Positions 1-9,105 of a stretch of 35,142 bases of DNA are shown in pieces. Each line of letters starts with the position of its first letter. The stretch's first letter is position 1. Source of the DNA: Pseudomonadota bacterium (GTDB lineage: Bacteria; Myxococcota_A; Polyangia; Polyangiales; Polyangiaceae); the NCBI GenBank assembly GCA_023432025.1, contig JAEYVE010000110.1:1-35142 (forward strand), given 5' to 3'. The notes beneath the pieces are model-generated. The model was not told where the DNA came from, made no database searches, and saw only the letters and a program-made list of their open reading frames with translations. The translations under genes were made by a program, and so were the position numbers.

Positions 1-242
1 CTAGCGTCATGGCGAGCTTCTGGCTGGGCACCGTGCCCGCGCTGCTCGGCATGGATGCGGTGTTGTCGCGCTTGAGCTCGCAGCTGCGACGGCGAGTGCC
101 TTTGGTGTCTGGCGTTGCGCTCGTCGCGCTCGGTCTCTTCACCATTGGCCGTCGCCTCGAGCCGACGGAGCACCCGGCGCGCGCCGACGCTCCCGGACAC
201 TCGGCGCTCTCGCTCCCGGAGGCAGGTCACTCGTGTCACTGA
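1..242 (+). CDS. TauE/SafE-type membrane protein, C-terminal fragment (cut by window start)
   Basis: Only the last 80 or so residues are present; the frame is open to the first base and ends in TGA at 240-242. The visible part reads SVMASFWLGTVPALLG, followed by a hydrophobic stretch and a short polar tail ending in His-Cys-His. The FxLGTxPALLG pattern is typical of the second half of the TauE/SafE (DsbD_2-like) proteins that sit beside ccoI and ccoS in cbb3-oxidase clusters, where they are thought to help copper handling. The stop lies 7 bases before the ccoI start, so the two are probably cotranscribed. The family call rests on one short motif and on the neighbours. Confidence 0.6.
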   Translation, partial: SVMASFWLGTVPALLGMDAVLSRLSSQLRRRVPLVSGVALVALGLFTIGRRLEPTEHPARADAPGHSALSLPEAGHSCH

Positions 243-247
243 GGGGG
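241..247 (+). promoter_or_regulatory. Ribosome binding site that sets the ccoI start
   Basis: GAGGGGG lies 2 bases before ATG 250, overlapping the stop of the upstream gene. The spacing is short, but this is the only purine-rich run near the first codon of the recognisable P-type ATPase N-terminus. It supports ATG 250 over the much longer open frame that extends upstream through the previous gene. Confidence 0.5.
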
Positions 248-249
248 AC

Positions 250-2769
250 ATGACCGCCACGACGTCCAGCTGGCCGCACGCGAGCGCCGCCGTGGAGGTG
301 GCAGAAGCACACTCGTGCGCCCACTGCGGCTTGCCCGTGCCGGCGGAGCTCTTGGAGATGGGCGCGCGGGAGCAGTACTGCTGCTCGGGTTGCCGCACCG
401 TACGCGCGTTGATTCGGGACGCAGGGCTCGACGACTACTATGCGTTTCGTGAGCGCCTGGACGTGGCTCGTCGTCCCGCGAGCGTCACGGATCAACGTTA
501 CGTGGAAATGGACGCGGCCGCCTTTCACGGCCTGTACTCCAAGCCGCTCGCCGAAGGACGCCTCGCCACCGAGCTGTCGCTCGGCGGCGTGCACTGCGCG
601 GCGTGCGTGTGGCTCGTCGAAAAGCTGCCGCGCCTCGTCGACGGCGTGCACGAGGCCCGCCTCGACCTCTCGCGCGGCATCGTGAGCGTTATTTGGGACC
701 CGAGCGTGACGAAGCTGAGCATCGCGGCGCGCGCGCTGGATCGGCTCGGGTACTCGCCGGCTCCCGCGCGCGGCGCGAGCGCCGCGCTCACGCGGCGGCG
801 CTCGCTGCGCTCGCTCATGATTCGCTTGGGCGTCGCCGGGGCCAGCGCGGGAAACAGCATGCTCTTGGCCTTCGCGCTCTACAGCGGCGCATTCGGCGAG
901 CGAACGACGATGAGCCTCGTCGAGCGTCGCTTCTTCGAGCTGGCGAGCCTGGTCGTGAGCTTGCCTGCGCTCTGGGCATCCAGCGTCATCTTTCGCGGCG
1001 CGTGGGCCGCCGTGCGCACTCGGACGCCTCACATGGACGTGCCGCTCGCGCTCGGCATTTTCGTGGCCTTCGCGTGGGGCACGTGGAACGCGCTCTTGGG
1101 CCACCCCACGCTGTACTTCGACTCCATCACGACGCTGGTGTTCTTGCTTCTAGTGGGTCGTTACGTGCAAACGCGCCAGCGCATGGGCGCCAGCGACGCC
1201 GCGGAGCTGGTACACGCGGTGACGCCCGCGTTCGCGCGCGTCGTCGACGAAAGCGGCCACACCTCGTCGCAAACGACGGCGACCGTCGAGCCGGGACAGC
1301 TGGTGGAGGTGCTGGGCGGCGAGCTCATTCCCGTGGATGGCGTCGTCGAATCGGGGTGCTCGTTCCTCGACTGTTCGCTCCTGAGCGGAGAATCGCGCCC
1401 CGTAGAGGTGACCGTCGGTGCGGAGGTCGCGGCGGGCGCGCTGAATCTTTCCAGCGCCTTGCGCGTGCGCGCCGTGCGTGTCGGGGCCGAATCGCGCATC
1501 GGCGCCCTGGTGCGCGAGGTCGAACGCGCCTTGTCCGACAAGAGCCCGCTGCTCGGCACCGCGAATCGACTGGGCGGTATCTTCACCAAGGTCGTGCTCG
1601 CGCTCGCGCTCGTCACGTTCGTCGTGTGGGCGCAGATCGACGTGCACCGAGCGGTGGAAAACACGCTCTCGCTCCTCATCGTGGCTTGCCCCTGCGCGGT
1701 GGGGCTCGCGACCCCGTTGGCACTGAGCGCCGCCATCGCACGCGCGGCCCGCGAGAAAATTCTCATCAAGGGCGGCGAGGTGGTCGAACAGCTGGGGCGC
1801 CCGCTCCTGCTCGTGTTGGACAAGACAGGCACCCTCACCGAGGGCGAGCTGCGGCTCTTGGACTACGTCGGAGATCCGAACCTCCAGGCGGCCGTGGCGC
1901 GCGTGGAGGCCGACTCGACACACCCCGTGGCGCTCGCTCTCTGCCGTGCGTTCCAGTCCGTGGAAGGCCACCCAGTGCTCGCAGAAATCGCGACCCACCT
2001 GGGCGGCGGCATGTCGGCCCTGTGCGACGGAGAGCGGCTCCTGGTTGGCTCGGAGCGCTTCGTGCTCGAGCTGGGCGCAGAGGTGCCCGAAGAGCTCGCG
2101 CGCGCAGCGCGCGAGCCTCAGCGCAGCGCCATGACGCCGGTCTTCGTGGCGCTCGGTGGACGGGTGCGGGCGCTGGCGTTCTTGGGAGATCGCCTGCGCC
2201 CCGACGCCGCTCGGAGCCTCGCCGAGCTCCGCGAGGCGGGGCACCGTTTGTGCGTGCTCTCGGGCGACGCGCCGCACGTCGTCCAGGCCACCGCGAACTC
2301 GCTTCGCGCAGCGTCGGGACGCGACGACCTCTTCGAGCGAGTCGTGGGCGGTGTGGGGCCCGAGCAGAAGCTGGCCTTCGTCCGTGAGGAGGTGGCCCGC
2401 GGTGAAGGCAACGTGGTCATGGTGGGCGACGGCGTGAACGACGCGGGCGCCTTGGCGAGCGCGTCCGTCGGCGTCGCCGTGCGGGGTGCCGCCGAGGCGA
2501 GCCTGCTCTCGGCGGGCGTATTCCTCGCGCGCCCCGGCCTCACCGCGCTGGTCGAGCTGATGCAGGGATGCGCGCGCACGCTGGGCGTCATTCGACGCGG
2601 CATTGCGCTGTCGCTCGTGTACAACGCCGTGGGCGTCGGATTGGCGATGATCGGCGTTCTCAATCCGCTGGTCGCCGCCGTGCTCATGCCGTTGAGCTCG
2701 CTCACGGTCGTGACGAACTCTTACCGCTCGAGGACCTTCGGATCCGGGGCGAGGAAGCAAAACGTATGA
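250..2769 (+). CDS. ccoI: Copper-translocating P1B-type ATPase, CcoI/FixI type
   Basis: An 839-residue heavy-metal P-type ATPase that would move copper across the inner membrane for cbb3-type cytochrome oxidase assembly. The N-terminus carries a CxxC zinc-ribbon-like segment (C23AHC26, then a CCSGC cluster) typical of the CcoI/FixI subgroup. It is followed by an HMA domain with C116AAC119. The family hallmarks appear in order: the actuator-loop SGES, the transmembrane CPC at 480-482, phosphorylation site D524 in DKTGT, the HP motif in DSTHPVAL, and the hinge GDGVND around 726-731. Length is normal for the family. It follows the TauE/SafE-type gene by 7 bases and overlaps ccoS by 4 bases (ATGA), so all three look like one operon. 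The start is ATG 250, just behind GAGGGGG; upstream in-frame codons fall inside the preceding gene. Confidence 0.95.
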   Translation: MTATTSSWPHASAAVEVAEAHSCAHCGLPVPAELLEMGAREQYCCSGCRTVRALIRDAGLDDYYAFRERLDVARRPASVTDQRYVEMDAAAFHGLYSKPLAEGRLATELSLGGVHCAACVWLVEKLPRLVDGVHEARLDLSRGIVSVIWDPSVTKLSIAARALDRLGYSPAPARGASAALTRRRSLRSLMIRLGVAGASAGNSMLLAFALYSGAFGERTTMSLVERRFFELASLVVSLPALWASSVIFRGAWAAVRTRTPHMDVPLALGIFVAFAWGTWNALLGHPTLYFDSITTLVFLLLVGRYVQTRQRMGASDAAELVHAVTPAFARVVDESGHTSSQTTATVEPGQLVEVLGGELIPVDGVVESGCSFLDCSLLSGESRPVEVTVGAEVAAGALNLSSALRVRAVRVGAESRIGALVREVERALSDKSPLLGTANRLGGIFTKVVLALALVTFVVWAQIDVHRAVENTLSLLIVACPCAVGLATPLALSAAIARAAREKILIKGGEVVEQLGRPLLLVLDKTGTLTEGELRLLDYVGDPNLQAAVARVEADSTHPVALALCRAFQSVEGHPVLAEIATHLGGGMSALCDGERLLVGSERFVLELGAEVPEELARAAREPQRSAMTPVFVALGGRVRALAFLGDRLRPDAARSLAELREAGHRLCVLSGDAPHVVQATANSLRAASGRDDLFERVVGGVGPEQKLAFVREEVARGEGNVVMVGDGVNDAGALASASVGVAVRGAAEASLLSAGVFLARPGLTALVELMQGCARTLGVIRRGIALSLVYNAVGVGLAMIGVLNPLVAAVLMPLSSLTVVTNSYRSRTFGSGARKQNV

Positions 2770-2969
2770 GCGTTCTTTTCGTCGTGTTGCCGCTGGCGCT
2801 CGTCGCCTCGGGAATCGCCGTCGTCGCGTTCGTGTGGGCCGTGCGGGCGGGGCAGCTGGACGACCTGGATACGCCGCCGCTCCGGGCGCTGAGCGACGAT
2901 CCGACGAGCCCTCGAGGGCCACGAGCGGCCACAGAGCGACCGTCCTTTCGTCCGCCTTCTGCCGAGTGA
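2766..2969 (+). CDS. ccoS: cbb3-type cytochrome oxidase assembly protein CcoS
   Basis: A 67-residue protein with one N-terminal membrane helix (roughly residues 3-26) followed by WAVRAGQLDDLDTPPLRAL, which matches the conserved W-x-x-x-x-GQxDDLDTPxxR signature of CcoS (FixS). CcoS is needed for cofactor insertion into the cbb3 oxidase. The ATG overlaps the ccoI stop as ATGA, indicating translational coupling. The Pro/Arg/Ser-rich tail after about residue 45 is longer than in many homologues and looks disordered. The stop is only 10 bases from the stop of the convergent PAP2 gene, leaving no room for a separate terminator. Confidence 0.93.
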   Translation: MSVLFVVLPLALVASGIAVVAFVWAVRAGQLDDLDTPPLRALSDDPTSPRGPRAATERPSFRPPSAE

Positions 2970-2979
2970 GCTGGCCGAC

Positions 2980-3645
2980 TCAAGCCACGCGATCGCGCAG
3001 CAGACGCTCTCCCGTCACGCACAGCAAGGACCACGCGATCCCGAGCAAGGCCCCTGCGGCGACGTCACTCGGGTAGTGTACCCCCAGGTACATGCGGGAG
3101 ACCGCCACGAGCGCGGCGATGATCAGCGCGTAGCCCACCAAGAACGAACGCAGCGCGCGCCCCTGGGTGTGTGCGGCGACGAGAAGCGCCACCGTGACGA
3201 AGAACGCCACCGAGGACACGGTGTGCCCGCTCGGGAACGACGGCGCAGCGACGGTCTCCAGGTGCGGTACGATGGTGGGACGAGCCCGCCCGTACAGTTG
3301 CTTCAAAGCCCACGTGAGGAGCGGCGCGCCGACCACGGCCGCCAACAAGGTCAGCGGAAAGCGGCGCCGGCCTTGGAGAAACGTGGCGACGCAGGTGCCC
3401 GTAGCGAGCAGCGTGAGCACCGGCCAAGAACCGAGGGCGGTGATGGACAAGAAAGCGCTCGTGAGCGCGGGGCTGCGGTGCGTGGAGAGCCACAAAAGCA
3501 CGGCTTCGTCGAAGCCGTGCGTGTCGCCTTCGCGGACGTCGTCGGCGAGCTCGAAGAACACCGCGCTCGCGGCGAGCACCAAGACGATGACGGCCGCGAG
3601 CCGCACGACCGAGCGCGTCTTCGGGCTGAGGTCCGACCACTGCAC
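2980..3645 (-). CDS. PAP2-superfamily membrane phosphatase
   Basis: A 221-residue polytopic protein with about six hydrophobic segments and the three PAP2 acid-phosphatase motifs in order: KQLYGRARP (KxxxxxxRP), PSFPSGHT (PSGH, catalytic His) and SRMYLGVHYPSD (SRxxxxxHxxxD). Such enzymes remove phosphate from lipid phosphates such as phosphatidate or undecaprenyl diphosphate at the periplasmic face. The substrate cannot be told from sequence. The start is GTG at 3645; no clear Shine-Dalgarno is visible. The gene is convergent with ccoS and has no same-strand neighbour. Confidence 0.9.
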   Translation of the reverse strand: MQWSDLSPKTRSVVRLAAVIVLVLAASAVFFELADDVREGDTHGFDEAVLLWLSTHRSPALTSAFLSITALGSWPVLTLLATGTCVATFLQGRRRFPLTLLAAVVGAPLLTWALKQLYGRARPTIVPHLETVAAPSFPSGHTVSSVAFFVTVALLVAAHTQGRALRSFLVGYALIIAALVAVSRMYLGVHYPSDVAAGALLGIAWSLLCVTGERLLRDRVA

Positions 3646-4001
3646 GACGAGTCAGTCTAGCAGCGGCCTTCGTTGACCGCAGGGCTACTTGGCCTTCCTC
3701 CTCGCAGAGGACGCTTTTCGGCGGGCTCACTCCACCAGTCTGCTCGACCCCGAGGTGTGCGGGGGCGACGCGCCCGTGGGGCGGGGGCCAAGCGCGCGTT
3801 CGAAGCGTCGCCGGTGAGCTTCCAGCGCGGACTTTCTCGTATGGCGGCGCTAGGTGCGCCGAACCGCGGGCCGTTCTGGCGTCCTCATCCAAATGGATGA
3901 AGCGCGGGACGGGAGAGGATCGTTAGAAGGCGCACGCACCCATGCGCCGTCGCCGACCGAACGCCGGCACGCGCTCGCTTGGGTGAAGCGAGTTTCTTGC
4001 C
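3646..4001. other. Intergenic region between divergent PAP2 and 1305-aa lipoprotein genes
   Basis: A 356-base stretch that must hold promoters for both flanking genes. Short open frames here have no recognisable features and are probably chance. A small inverted repeat, TCATCC-AAAT-GGATGA, lies near 3885-3900. A TTGACC hexamer near 3674 has no convincing -10 partner at normal spacing. Nothing else could be supported. Confidence 0.4.
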
Positions 4002-7000
4002 ATGTCGTGCGCGTCACCGAAGCCATTTTTCCGAAGTTTCCTGTTACTTTGCGTGAGCCTGACGGGGTGCACGCTGGCGACCGAAGAGCCACCGCCGAGT
4101 GCGCCCTTCGAGGGTCAATTGGACGTGGCGCCGGCGCGCCGCGCTCAAAGCGTGCTCACGCTGCAACAGGGGGGAAGCGGAAAAGACGCCACCATCAACT
4201 CGCTCACGCCGACGACGCCGTCCGGCGCGGATGGCTACTTGGGCGGAACGGCGTGGACGTGGAACTCCGCCGCTGGGGCGCAGCGGGGGCTCCTGGAGTT
4301 CGACTTGTCCGCGCTCGCTGGCGCCGACATCCACAGCGCGACCTTGACCCTGAGCGTGGACCCGGCGGCGCACCCCGCCAACCGGCTGAGCGGGGAGAAC
4401 GCGGCCATTTTGCGGCGCGTCACGTCTCCTTGGAGCGAAGCCTCCGTCACTTGGCACACCATGCCGCTCACCACCACGGTGGACGAGGTGCACTTCGGTC
4501 CGAGCAGCGGCACTTCCGTCACCTTGGACGTCACCAAGCTCATCACCATCATGGCGCGGCCAGGCTTGAATCACGGCGTCATGATTCAGCTGGCGACCGA
4601 GCACGAGTACCGCTCCATGCGCTTTTACTCGAGCGACGGTCCCGTGGCCGCGCTGCGCCCCAAGTTGGTCGTGGAGTACACGCCGCGCTGCGGAGATACG
4701 CCCACCCAGTTCACCGACGTAGCCTACGTCGGCGCACCTGCGTGCTCGGATACGGACTATTCGACGATCGACAACTGTTACAACGCTTGTAATCCGCCGA
4801 CTCCGACGATCACCCGCCCCACATCGCAGCTTTCGCGAGACCTCACGGACGACATCGTCACGATCGATCCCGAGTACAAGGACTCGGGAGCAGCGGGCTC
4901 CACCGTCGTTTTGCCCTTTCAAAGAAGCACCAACGACGGGCGCATCTTCATCAGCGGCGGCTGCAAGGGCTGCGCGGATCAGCTGAACCTCCAGGTGTTT
5001 CGTCCGGAGAACCTGACGCACGACTTTCGACAGAAGAGCGCAACGCCGGCGACCCCCGCAGGCTTTCGTGGCGTCGTTCATCCCTTTCTGTTCTTCAACC
5101 CAGTGTCGTCCTTGTTTTCCGACGTGAGCGGCTGGGACGATTTCCCCGACCCGCTCCAGTCGACTATTTGCGACGCGTCGGGCGTCGCCGTCTCCGACAA
5201 CGCGCAGGATGCCGCCGCCGGCATCTTGAGCGGCGCTGGGCGAAACCCCGTCGCTTGCCGAGCGCACCACGAGACCTCCGGCGACGCGACGCCAGAGAAC
5301 GATCTGGTCGGCGACTGCTACGATCTCACGTTGCTCCACGGCTCCTATCGCAATCCGCGTTGGGAGCTGTACTCGACGGACGTCACGGTCTTCGTCCCCA
5401 ACCCCAAACACTCGACGACGGCCGCGGCCTCGAACCTCTGGATTTACCCTCGCTCGCCGGAAGGGGAGGTGAAGACGGCGACCAGCTGGCGGCTGCCCGC
5501 GTACCGTCCCTTCAACCCACACAACACGGACTATCGGCGGATGCGTAGTCCGGTCGATCTGGAGAGCCTCTTCAAGACGGATCCCGAGTTCAAGTGTTAC
5601 ATGGACACGGAGCCGCTCGTGCGGGACCCAGCGGGTCCGAAGTGGTGCCAGTTCTTCGATAGGCAGCGTCAGGTCAACGCCTTCGAAATCGACAGCAACG
5701 GCAACTCCGTGATGGGCGACGGCGTGTCTTGGGACGGCACGAGCTGCGGCCACGCGAACAGCGGCGCGAGCTGCGGGGGGTATGCCTTGTTCGAGCCCGT
5801 CACGAGCGCAGACGGCAAGCTGCTCGTCGTGAACGCCGCGGGCATCGGGATTTACTACTCGTACAACACCAAGGGACCCTGCCGCGCGGATGGCTGGACG
5901 AAGCTCTTGCCCATCAGCTTCATGCCGGCGGATCCCAACATTTACCAAAACTACGACATTGGTCGCACGCAACGCAGCAGCGGCGTCTCTCGTCCGTTTC
6001 GCGATTCGATGGGCAACGAGATCCCCTTCGGCGCCCTGAATACGGGCGCGTACCCATGGATCGATCGAGCGGGCAAGAACCTGTTCTTCGCGGAGGCGAA
6101 CCGCCCGCGTGACGGTTACTACGCGCGACGCGCCCAGCCTCGAAACGGCACCCCGTTGCTCCCCGGAGCCTTTCCACCCGCCACCGCAGCGGACCGCATC
6201 ATGATGAACCCGGACCGCGGCGCGGGCGGAAGACACGTGGTTCTGGGCGCTTGGACGCAGGGTAAGACGGTCGTGCTCGATGGCGGGCAGAACGTGAGCG
6301 ACTTGAGCGGCCACGAGCTTCAGACGTTCGACGTTCGCCTCTACTCCGGGCCGGACCACACGTTCACACCGCGCGGCAACACGGGAACCTCGTCGTTCGA
6401 GAACCAGTTCAACTACTTGGACGGAATGCGCCCGACGCAGCCCTTCGACGTAGTTTGGACCACGCAGGCCACTCCACAGCGCAACAGCGAGGTCGTGTTC
6501 GACGAGTACCTGCGCAACGACGCGTTCGTCGTGGCGCACATGAACGCGCCCACGAAGATGAGCACGCCTGGGAACATCGGCTCCACGTTCGCCAAGGATG
6601 GCTTCGTGCCCACCTACCCGAACGCCGACGTCCGTTATGGCGGAGTCGCGGACTTTCGCTTCAAGGAAAACCCTCTGCTTCAGAACGCGGCGACCTCGAG
6701 CACCTCGTACTCGAGCGCCGCGGTGAAGCCGCCGACTTCGCTGCGGCTCCGTGGCGGCGCGCGCGTCGAGCCACTGGCCCTCGGCGGCGTGCTCGGCAAG
6801 GGCGTCTACTTCGACGGTCTGAACGACTTCGCCGACTTGGGCTACCAGAGCGCCCCGTCGCGCACGAGCTGGTACCTGGGCGTTTGGCTCGAGAGTCACG
6901 ATGAGTCGACGCGCGGTATCCCGCGGACGGTTTTCTTCTTCGCGGACAAGTCCTGGGTCGGCATCGAGCAGTCGGACGTCTCCGGGCAACGTGAGTTCAG

Positions 7001-7919
7001 CTTGGTTGCGTACGACGGCGTGCTGCAAACGACGCAGCGTCTTCCGATTGGAAGCATCGTGCAGACGCGCAAGTACTTCCACCTCGGCGTCAAGATCCGT
7101 ACGGAGGGCCTCGCTCGCGAACTGGACTTTTACGTGAACGGCTCGCAGGTTGGAGGTCTCTCCTTCTTCGAGCCGCTCCTTTTGAACCAGCACGGTTTTC
7201 GGGTCATGGCTGCGGCCTCGAACGAGTGGACGTGGATGACGCTCGGTGATCCCGGACCGGCGTTCGTTCCGGGCCAGGCGCGCGGCTCCTTCCGCGGTTG
7301 GCTCGACGAGCTCCGAATTTATGCGCTCGGCGAAGCGGACGTGATGAGCCCCTGGACGGAGGAGTTCATCTGCAACACGGCGTTGGGCACTCTGGTGGAC
7401 GTTTCCGTGCAGCCGGGGGAAACCAGCCATCCTCGATTGGCAGAGCTGCGAGCGCGAGCGTCTGCGTACCCCGGATCACCGACCACGCTTTGCGAGCAAA
7501 TGAAGATCGAGGCAACGTCGACGCCGAACGACTTTGCGCACCAGTACGATCGAGGCCTCTGCGTCGATCGCGTCCACAAGAATCCGCGCGCCGACGCGTC
7601 GCTCTCCGCTCGTTGCCTCCGCGCGCAGCGCTTCGACGTCGCCAGTCGTCCCATCACCGCGGACGCACCACGTCCGAGCTTTGCGGACGTGCGTTTCTGC
7701 CAGAGTTGCCACCACGCTCAAGCCAAAATCCCCGGGCTATTGCCCGGAGCGCTCGCGGCGGGGACGCTCGAACGTTGGCTCGACCCACGTCGCCAACCCC
7801 TGGACCGCCCGGCAACGCTGAGCGGCATTTTCCCCAGTTGGTTGAACACGGGCGTCGATCTCACGGACGGAACGCGAACGCTCGACCACCTGCTCGATCC
7901 AGGGCACGCGGTGCCCTAG
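4002..7919 (+). CDS. Large lipoprotein with DNRLRE-like, LamG-like and CXXCH segments
   Basis: A 1305-residue protein with a lipoprotein signal peptide: basic start, hydrophobic core and LTGC lipobox with C23. Residues about 50-226 fit the DNRLRE (CBM96-like) beta domain, with GLLEFDLSAL and RPKLVVEYTPR as recognisable edges. A long central region rich in Asp, Asn, Trp and Cys is not recognised. Residues about 930-1105 resemble a LamG/concanavalin-like lectin domain (YFDGLNDFADLG at its start, WLDELRIYALG at its end). A c-type heme motif C1233QSC1236H1237 lies near the C-terminus. This suggests an outer-membrane or surface lipoprotein that binds carbohydrate or another ligand and may carry heme. 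No Met follows the motif, so a Met axial ligand from the tail is unlikely. ATG 4002 is the first codon of a proper signal peptide, though its Shine-Dalgarno is weak. Confidence 0.85.
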   Translation: MSCASPKPFFRSFLLLCVSLTGCTLATEEPPPSAPFEGQLDVAPARRAQSVLTLQQGGSGKDATINSLTPTTPSGADGYLGGTAWTWNSAAGAQRGLLEFDLSALAGADIHSATLTLSVDPAAHPANRLSGENAAILRRVTSPWSEASVTWHTMPLTTTVDEVHFGPSSGTSVTLDVTKLITIMARPGLNHGVMIQLATEHEYRSMRFYSSDGPVAALRPKLVVEYTPRCGDTPTQFTDVAYVGAPACSDTDYSTIDNCYNACNPPTPTITRPTSQLSRDLTDDIVTIDPEYKDSGAAGSTVVLPFQRSTNDGRIFISGGCKGCADQLNLQVFRPENLTHDFRQKSATPATPAGFRGVVHPFLFFNPVSSLFSDVSGWDDFPDPLQSTICDASGVAVSDNAQDAAAGILSGAGRNPVACRAHHETSGDATPENDLVGDCYDLTLLHGSYRNPRWELYSTDVTVFVPNPKHSTTAAASNLWIYPRSPEGEVKTATSWRLPAYRPFNPHNTDYRRMRSPVDLESLFKTDPEFKCYMDTEPLVRDPAGPKWCQFFDRQRQVNAFEIDSNGNSVMGDGVSWDGTSCGHANSGASCGGYALFEPVTSADGKLLVVNAAGIGIYYSYNTKGPCRADGWTKLLPISFMPADPNIYQNYDIGRTQRSSGVSRPFRDSMGNEIPFGALNTGAYPWIDRAGKNLFFAEANRPRDGYYARRAQPRNGTPLLPGAFPPATAADRIMMNPDRGAGGRHVVLGAWTQGKTVVLDGGQNVSDLSGHELQTFDVRLYSGPDHTFTPRGNTGTSSFENQFNYLDGMRPTQPFDVVWTTQATPQRNSEVVFDEYLRNDAFVVAHMNAPTKMSTPGNIGSTFAKDGFVPTYPNADVRYGGVADFRFKENPLLQNAATSSTSYSSAAVKPPTSLRLRGGARVEPLALGGVLGKGVYFDGLNDFADLGYQSAPSRTSWYLGVWLESHDESTRGIPRTVFFFADKSWVGIEQSDVSGQREFSLVAYDGVLQTTQRLPIGSIVQTRKYFHLGVKIRTEGLARELDFYVNGSQVGGLSFFEPLLLNQHGFRVMAAASNEWTWMTLGDPGPAFVPGQARGSFRGWLDELRIYALGEADVMSPWTEEFICNTALGTLVDVSVQPGETSHPRLAELRARASAYPGSPTTLCEQMKIEATSTPNDFAHQYDRGLCVDRVHKNPRADASLSARCLRAQRFDVASRPITADAPRPSFADVRFCQSCHHAQAKIPGLLPGALAAGTLERWLDPRRQPLDRPATLSGIFPSWLNTGVDLTDGTRTLDHLLDPGHAVP

Positions 7920-7941
7920 CGCGAAGGACACTTCTTGCAGA

Positions 7942-7968
7942 GACCACGCGTTACCCGTACGCGTGGTC
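7942..7968 (+). terminator. Hairpin after the 1305-aa lipoprotein gene
   Basis: GACCACGCGT (7942-7951) and ACGCGTGGTC (7959-7968) form a perfect 10-bp stem with a 7-base loop, 22 bases after the stop codon. There is no T tract, which is common in very GC-rich genomes. Its placement fits a transcription terminator. Confidence 0.6.
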
Positions 7969-8054
7969 CCTTCCCCCAACGAGCGCTCGCGCGGCGCGGT
8001 TCCGGCGGCTAAGAACGAGCGGTCGGGGCGCATGTAGCGCGCCCTGGCTCGGAA

Positions 8055-8756
8055 ATGATGAAGCTCTTTCGGCGTTCGGTTCTCGCGCACGTTTTCGGTT
8101 GTTTGGGTCTTGTCTCGGCTTTGGTCTTCGCGGCGCCAGCGCGCGCCGAAACGAAGCAGACCTTCCAGTCGTGGTCGGCCTTGTTCGTGACGGGGCGCAT
8201 GGGGGCGGCGAAGGGGGCGTCGCCGGCGTATTGGTTCGATTTGCAGGCGCGCCGTGGCAGCGAAACGACCGTGCTCCTGGTGCGGCCGGGGCTCGGCTAC
8301 ATGTTCGACTCGCGTTTCTCCGTCTGGGCTGGATACCTGTTCGCGCCGACCTTCATCGACGGGGGGAGGGATCGCTACGAGCAGCGCGCCTGGGAGCAGT
8401 TCATGGCCGTGTTCAAGCCGGGGGACGCTACCTTGACGTTCCGCACGCGAGCCGAGCAGCGCTTCGTGCAGGACGCAGACGACGTAGGGTACCGGTTTCG
8501 CCAGCTGGTGCGGTGGCAGCATGCGCTTACGCCGCGGGTCGCCGCGGTGCTCTGGGACGAAGTATTCGTGGCCGCCAACGACACGGACTTCGGGCAGCTC
8601 TCCGGTTTCGATCAGAACCGCGTCTTCTTGGGGCCTGCCTGGCTACCCCAGGACGGTGTACGGCTGGAAGCCGGTTACCTCTCCGTCGTTCAAAAAAGGC
8701 GGCAGGACACGCTGCTCGTCCACGCGCTGTCGGTGAACGCCTTCTTGAGCTTCTGA
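8055..8756 (+). CDS. DUF2490-like outer-membrane protein
   Basis: A 233-residue protein with a Sec signal peptide cleaved near APARA-ET (about residue 31). The mature part is a series of amphipathic beta-strand-like segments rich in aromatic residues, with patterns such as WSALFVTGRM, FDLQARRG and FRTRAEQRF, and ends in the aromatic NAFLSF typical of outer-membrane beta barrels. The overall shape (W at the first strand, a recurring RxR in mid-strand, about 230 residues) matches DUF2490, a barrel family of unknown function. ATG 8055 is followed directly by a second ATG that could also start translation. The gene is preceded by a hairpin and is convergent with the DUF5985-like operon 31 bases further on. 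Confidence 0.75.
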   Translation: MMKLFRRSVLAHVFGCLGLVSALVFAAPARAETKQTFQSWSALFVTGRMGAAKGASPAYWFDLQARRGSETTVLLVRPGLGYMFDSRFSVWAGYLFAPTFIDGGRDRYEQRAWEQFMAVFKPGDATLTFRTRAEQRFVQDADDVGYRFRQLVRWQHALTPRVAAVLWDEVFVAANDTDFGQLSGFDQNRVFLGPAWLPQDGVRLEAGYLSVVQKRRQDTLLVHALSVNAFLSF

Positions 8757-8787
8757 TGGCCCATTTCGAAGCGTTCGCGCGCCCGGG

Positions 8788-9105
8788 TCAACGCAGGCGT
8801 CCGTTCCGTCCGCCGTTCGGGGCGCTCGGGGGCGACGAACTGGTCGAGCGACGGTCGCTGCGGTTCTTGTCGACGATACCAATGGCGATGAGCGCGAACG
8901 CCACCAAGCGAAACCAGAACACGTGATGGCGTGACGCGTCTTCGGCCGGCACTACGGCCACCGCAATCCACCCGAGCATCAAGACCCAGAAGGCGACGCC
9001 GAAATAGGCGAACAAGCGATCGCGCGTGCTCCACCAGAAGCGCAAGAAAAAGAGGCCCGCGACCCAAGACGCCATCGCCAGAGCGCCCCAGAAAAAGTGG
9101 TTCAT
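8788..9105 (-). CDS. Small membrane protein, DUF5985-like (second of pair)
   Basis: A 105-residue protein with three to four hydrophobic segments. Features such as MNHFFWGALAMASWVAGLFF, FLRFWWSTRDRLF and the final GIVDKNR resemble DUF5985 membrane proteins, whose function is unknown. Its ATG overlaps the stop of the upstream DUF5985-like gene (ATGA at 9105-9102), so it is the last gene of a three-gene operon. The C-terminal 25 residues are Ser/Pro/Arg-rich and probably disordered. Confidence 0.75.
   Translation of the reverse strand: MNHFFWGALAMASWVAGLFFLRFWWSTRDRLFAYFGVAFWVLMLGWIAVAVVPAEDASRHHVFWFRLVAFALIAIGIVDKNRSDRRSTSSSPPSAPNGGRNGRLR

Noticed and set aside
3673..3900. 75-codon frame between the PAP2 and lipoprotein genes
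   Set aside because: No ribosome binding site, Arg/Gly/Ala-rich composition and no motif; treated as chance.
4044..7430. A 1128-codon open frame on the minus strand
   Set aside because: It lies opposite the 1305-aa lipoprotein gene, is extremely Arg/Ala/Val-rich and has no domain; it is a shadow caused by high GC third positions.
7298..8926. A 542-codon plus-strand frame spanning two genes
   Set aside because: It overlaps the lipoprotein and DUF2490 genes in another frame, crosses a terminator-like hairpin and has random Arg-rich composition.
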